6,490 bases of DNA from Candidatus Woesearchaeota archaeon (GTDB taxonomy: Archaea > Nanobdellota > Nanobdellia > Woesearchaeales > WJKL01): NCBI GenBank assembly GCA_019322535.1, contig JAHWIM010000018.1:1-6490 (forward strand), in the 5' to 3' direction. The stretch's first letter is position 1. Each line of letters starts with the position of its first letter. Positions 5,302 through 6,490 of this stretch are shown in pieces. A program made the translations under genes and the position numbers. The notes beneath the pieces are model-generated. The model was given only the letters and a program-made list of their open reading frames with translations. It made no database searches and was not told where the DNA came from.

Positions 5302-5336
5302 TACAACAAATCTTTAATAGATTAAATTTTGTTGTA
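5302..5336. repeat. 35-nt near-perfect inverted repeat beside the integrase fragment
   Basis: Arms TACAACAAA (5302-5310) and TTTGTTGTA (5328-5336) are perfect complements. Inside them TTTAAT (5313-5318) pairs with ATTAAA (5321-5326) around an AG centre, leaving TC against T as a bulge. It starts 4 nt from the point where integrase similarity ends and lies 31 nt beyond the Inc stop. No T tract follows on the minus strand, so it is a poor terminator. A recombinase binding site or recombination junction is possible. Confidence 0.75.
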
Positions 5337-5358
5337 GATGATCTTCACACAAAATGCG

Positions 5359-5384
5359 GAGCCGGATCAGCGAGCCGGATCAGC
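5359..5384. repeat. 13-bp perfect tandem duplication at the 3' end of the Inc gene
   Basis: GAGCCGGATCAGC occurs twice back to back (5359-5371 and 5372-5384). Because 13 is not a multiple of three it shifts the reading frame: the Inc protein now ends ...NADPAR at TGA 5369-5367. With one copy it would end ...NADPAPHFV at TGA 5347-5345. The unit is much richer in G+C than its surroundings. Confidence 0.9.
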
Positions 5385-5753
5385 GTTGAAATCTATATAA
5401 TCTTTACAACATATTAATGCAACCATTGTACTTATAATCGATATTCCTATAAAAAGCGCTATTCCTACAATGATTTCTACTATTGAAATTATAGTATTAG
5501 CTACATTAGAAAGCTTTTTGATGTTTATCACTCTTGACGAAGATAAAACTCCTACAATAACAACAACTGGCCCTAGTAGCATTAAAACTGTACTAAATAC
5601 GGCAAAGCACTGAGCATTTTTCTTAGATGCACAAGAGAATTTTGTATCGTGTAAACTTGGGATGTTAGGTGGGGTTACCTCTTCTGAACCTGATGCAGGG
5701 GGAGTAGTTTGTTGAGGTGTTGTGTCACTAGCACCACTTGTTCTTTCGGTCAT
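5367..5753 (-). CDS. Inclusion membrane (Inc) protein candidate with bilobed hydrophobic domain
   Basis: A 128-residue protein. Residues 1-33 are rich in Ser, Thr, Pro and Gln with no classical signal peptide, the usual look of a type III secretion start. Residues about 48-70 (AQCFAVFSTVLMLLGPVVVI, then VGVL) and 87-115 (TIISIVEIIVGIALFIGISI, then ISTMVALICC) are two long hydrophobic stretches joined by a short polar turn (SSSRVINIKKLSN). This bilobed domain is the defining mark of chlamydial Inc proteins, which insert into the membrane of the vacuole holding the bacteria and face the host cytosol. AAAGGAG precedes ATG 5753-5751 by 6 nt. The C-terminal tail is very short and was changed by a 13-bp duplication. 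The gene sits between the intact integrase and an integrase fragment, so it probably arrived or moved with them. No convincing promoter is seen in the 146-nt gap upstream. A holin is the main alternative. Confidence 0.75.
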   Translation of the reverse strand: MTERTSGASDTTPQQTTPPASGSEEVTPPNIPSLHDTKFSCASKKNAQCFAVFSTVLMLLGPVVVIVGVLSSSRVINIKKLSNVANTIISIVEIIVGIALFIGISIISTMVALICCKDYIDFNADPAR

Positions 5754-5899
5754 AACATTCTCCTTTTTTTAAATTTCTCAAAAAACCAAACCAATCGTAA
5801 AACAAATTTAAAATTTATTACAAATATTTTTTTAGAAAATTCTTCTTGTAATGATAATATTGTTTTCAAATGAAGCTTTTTATGTTTTTTTTCTAACAA

Positions 5900-6490
5900 T
5901 TATATCAAAGCAACTTCTTCTGTAATATTTTTCTCTATCGGAGTCTTATCATAGTAGCTCACACAATTAGGCGTAGCATGTCCCGAAACCTTCATGATTT
6001 GCTCTACATTATACCCTTTATTAGTAAGCACAGTGATAGCTGTTGCTCTTAAAGTATGTGCCGTTACCTTTTTAGAAATTCCCCCTATCTTTCCAGCATT
6101 TACAAAAGATCTAAATATGTGAGGCTGGACAACTCTATTTCCCTTAGTCGTTATAAAAATCCACTCCTCCTTATCTCTATCACCAATATACTCTCTCAGC
6201 TCCTCCATAAAATTCTCCGGATAATGAATCACTGTAACCTGCTCCAATTCTCTTGATTTCGATTGCCTAAATGTTATCTTCTTTCCTTCCCAATCAATCT
6301 GCGATATTTTTGCTGTCAACACTTCATCCAATCTTTTAGCTCCTTGCAGTATAGTTTTAGCAATTAAATAATCCCTATGATTGATAGAATTCAGAGCTTT
6401 TAAAAATAAAACAACTTCTTTTTCACTAAGAGCCTCGGTTGTAGCAACACTTCTTATCTTTTTAAATGTACTAGCCCCATTATTTCTACA
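5900..6490 (-). CDS. Tyrosine recombinase of the chlamydial plasmid Pgp7/Pgp8 type, C-terminal part (runs off right edge)
   Basis: The frame is open from the right edge to TAA at 5902-5900, showing 196 residues; the N-terminal DNA-binding part is outside. All catalytic positions of a tyrosine recombinase are present. Counted from the window edge they are Arg53 (LQGAKRLDEVL), Lys78 (RQSKSREL), His145 and Arg148 (AHTLRAT), His171 (SGHAT) and Tyr180 (VSYYDK). From memory it parallels chlamydial Pgp8 throughout: the LQGxKR..EVL, HTLRATA, IMKVxGHAT, xYDK and final ALI motifs. Pgp7/8 are about 305-330 residues, so roughly 110-130 residues are missing. A TTG at 6331 could be mistaken for the start, but the conserved sequence continues upstream of it. 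Role: site-specific DNA breakage and joining, for integration or for resolving multimers of the element. The 3' end is duplicated at 5147-5298. Confidence 0.93.
   Translation of the reverse strand, partial: CRNNGASTFKKIRSVATTEALSEKEVVLFLKALNSINHRDYLIAKTILQGAKRLDEVLTAKISQIDWEGKKITFRQSKSRELEQVTVIHYPENFMEELREYIGDRDKEEWIFITTKGNRVVQPHIFRSFVNAGKIGGISKKVTAHTLRATAITVLTNKGYNVEQIMKVSGHATPNCVSYYDKTPIEKNITEEVALI

Noticed and set aside
5367..5753. Phage holin interpretation of the two-segment membrane protein
   Set aside because: Holins fit the size, but the long Ser/Thr/Pro-rich N-terminus, two close long hydrophobic lobes, absence of a lysin neighbour and chlamydial context favour an Inc protein.
5047..5897. 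Possible further repeat: AAGCTTTT followed by T-rich sequence near 5047 and near 5873
   Set aside because: The match is short and AT-rich, its position relative to the integrase copies differs, and it is probably chance.
6056..6256. Plus-strand open frame of 66 codons inside the integrase
   Set aside because: It is antisense to conserved integrase sequence and has no recognisable features.
5900..6331. Integrase gene starting at 6331
   Set aside because: The codon there is TTG, and conserved integrase sequence (LNSINHRDYLIAKTILQGAKR) continues in frame upstream to the window edge, so this is an internal position of a longer gene.

Overview
The window is AT-rich and looks like part of a plasmid or integrative element from the phylum Chlamydiota. 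Two features support this. The right edge encodes a tyrosine recombinase whose visible 196 residues follow, motif by motif, the C-terminal two-thirds of the chlamydial plasmid integrases Pgp7/Pgp8, down to a shared Ala-Leu-Ile C-terminus. A 128-residue protein at 5367-5753 has the two-lobed hydrophobic domain and Ser/Thr/Pro-rich N-terminus of chlamydial inclusion membrane (Inc) proteins. I cannot name a species. Both ends of the window cut through genes.

Layout. (1) Positions 1-1636, minus strand: a compact replication module read from right to left. It has a 62-residue MerR/excisionase-type helix-turn-helix protein, a CHC2 zinc-finger/Toprim primase, and the N-terminal 113 residues of a DnaB-type helicase. 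Start and stop codons abut or overlap, so this is one operon. (2) Positions 1637-1809: a very AT-rich divergent promoter region. (3) Positions 1810-4050, plus strand: two coiled-coil genes of unrecognised family, each carrying tandem 21-nt and then 33-nt DNA repeats. The second adds a glycine/alanine-rich membrane-type segment and a long acidic tail. They look like accessory cargo, perhaps secreted effectors. (4) Positions 4051-4170: a convergent gap with a probable terminator. (5) Positions 4171-5047, minus strand: a strong promoter drives two overlapping small genes of 108 and 82 residues, followed by a 5'-truncated XRE-type antitoxin remnant. (6) Positions 5147-5298: a fragment of a second integrase gene, about 90% identical to the end of the intact one. 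It is followed by a 35-nt inverted repeat and then the Inc gene, whose 3' end carries a 13-bp tandem duplication. (7) Positions 5900-6490, minus strand: the intact integrase, which runs off the right edge.

How it fits together: integrase, small helix-turn-helix protein, primase and helicase would mobilise and replicate the element. The coiled-coil genes, the Inc gene and the small-gene pair would be host-interaction cargo. The known Chlamydia plasmid carries a DnaB-like helicase (Pgp1) and Pgp7/8 integrases but no primase. A Pgp7/8-type integrase beside a phage- or satellite-style primase-helicase block, with an Inc gene set between two integrase 3' ends, is the most interesting aspect of the window. 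Functions of the coiled-coil and small proteins are inferred from sequence character only.
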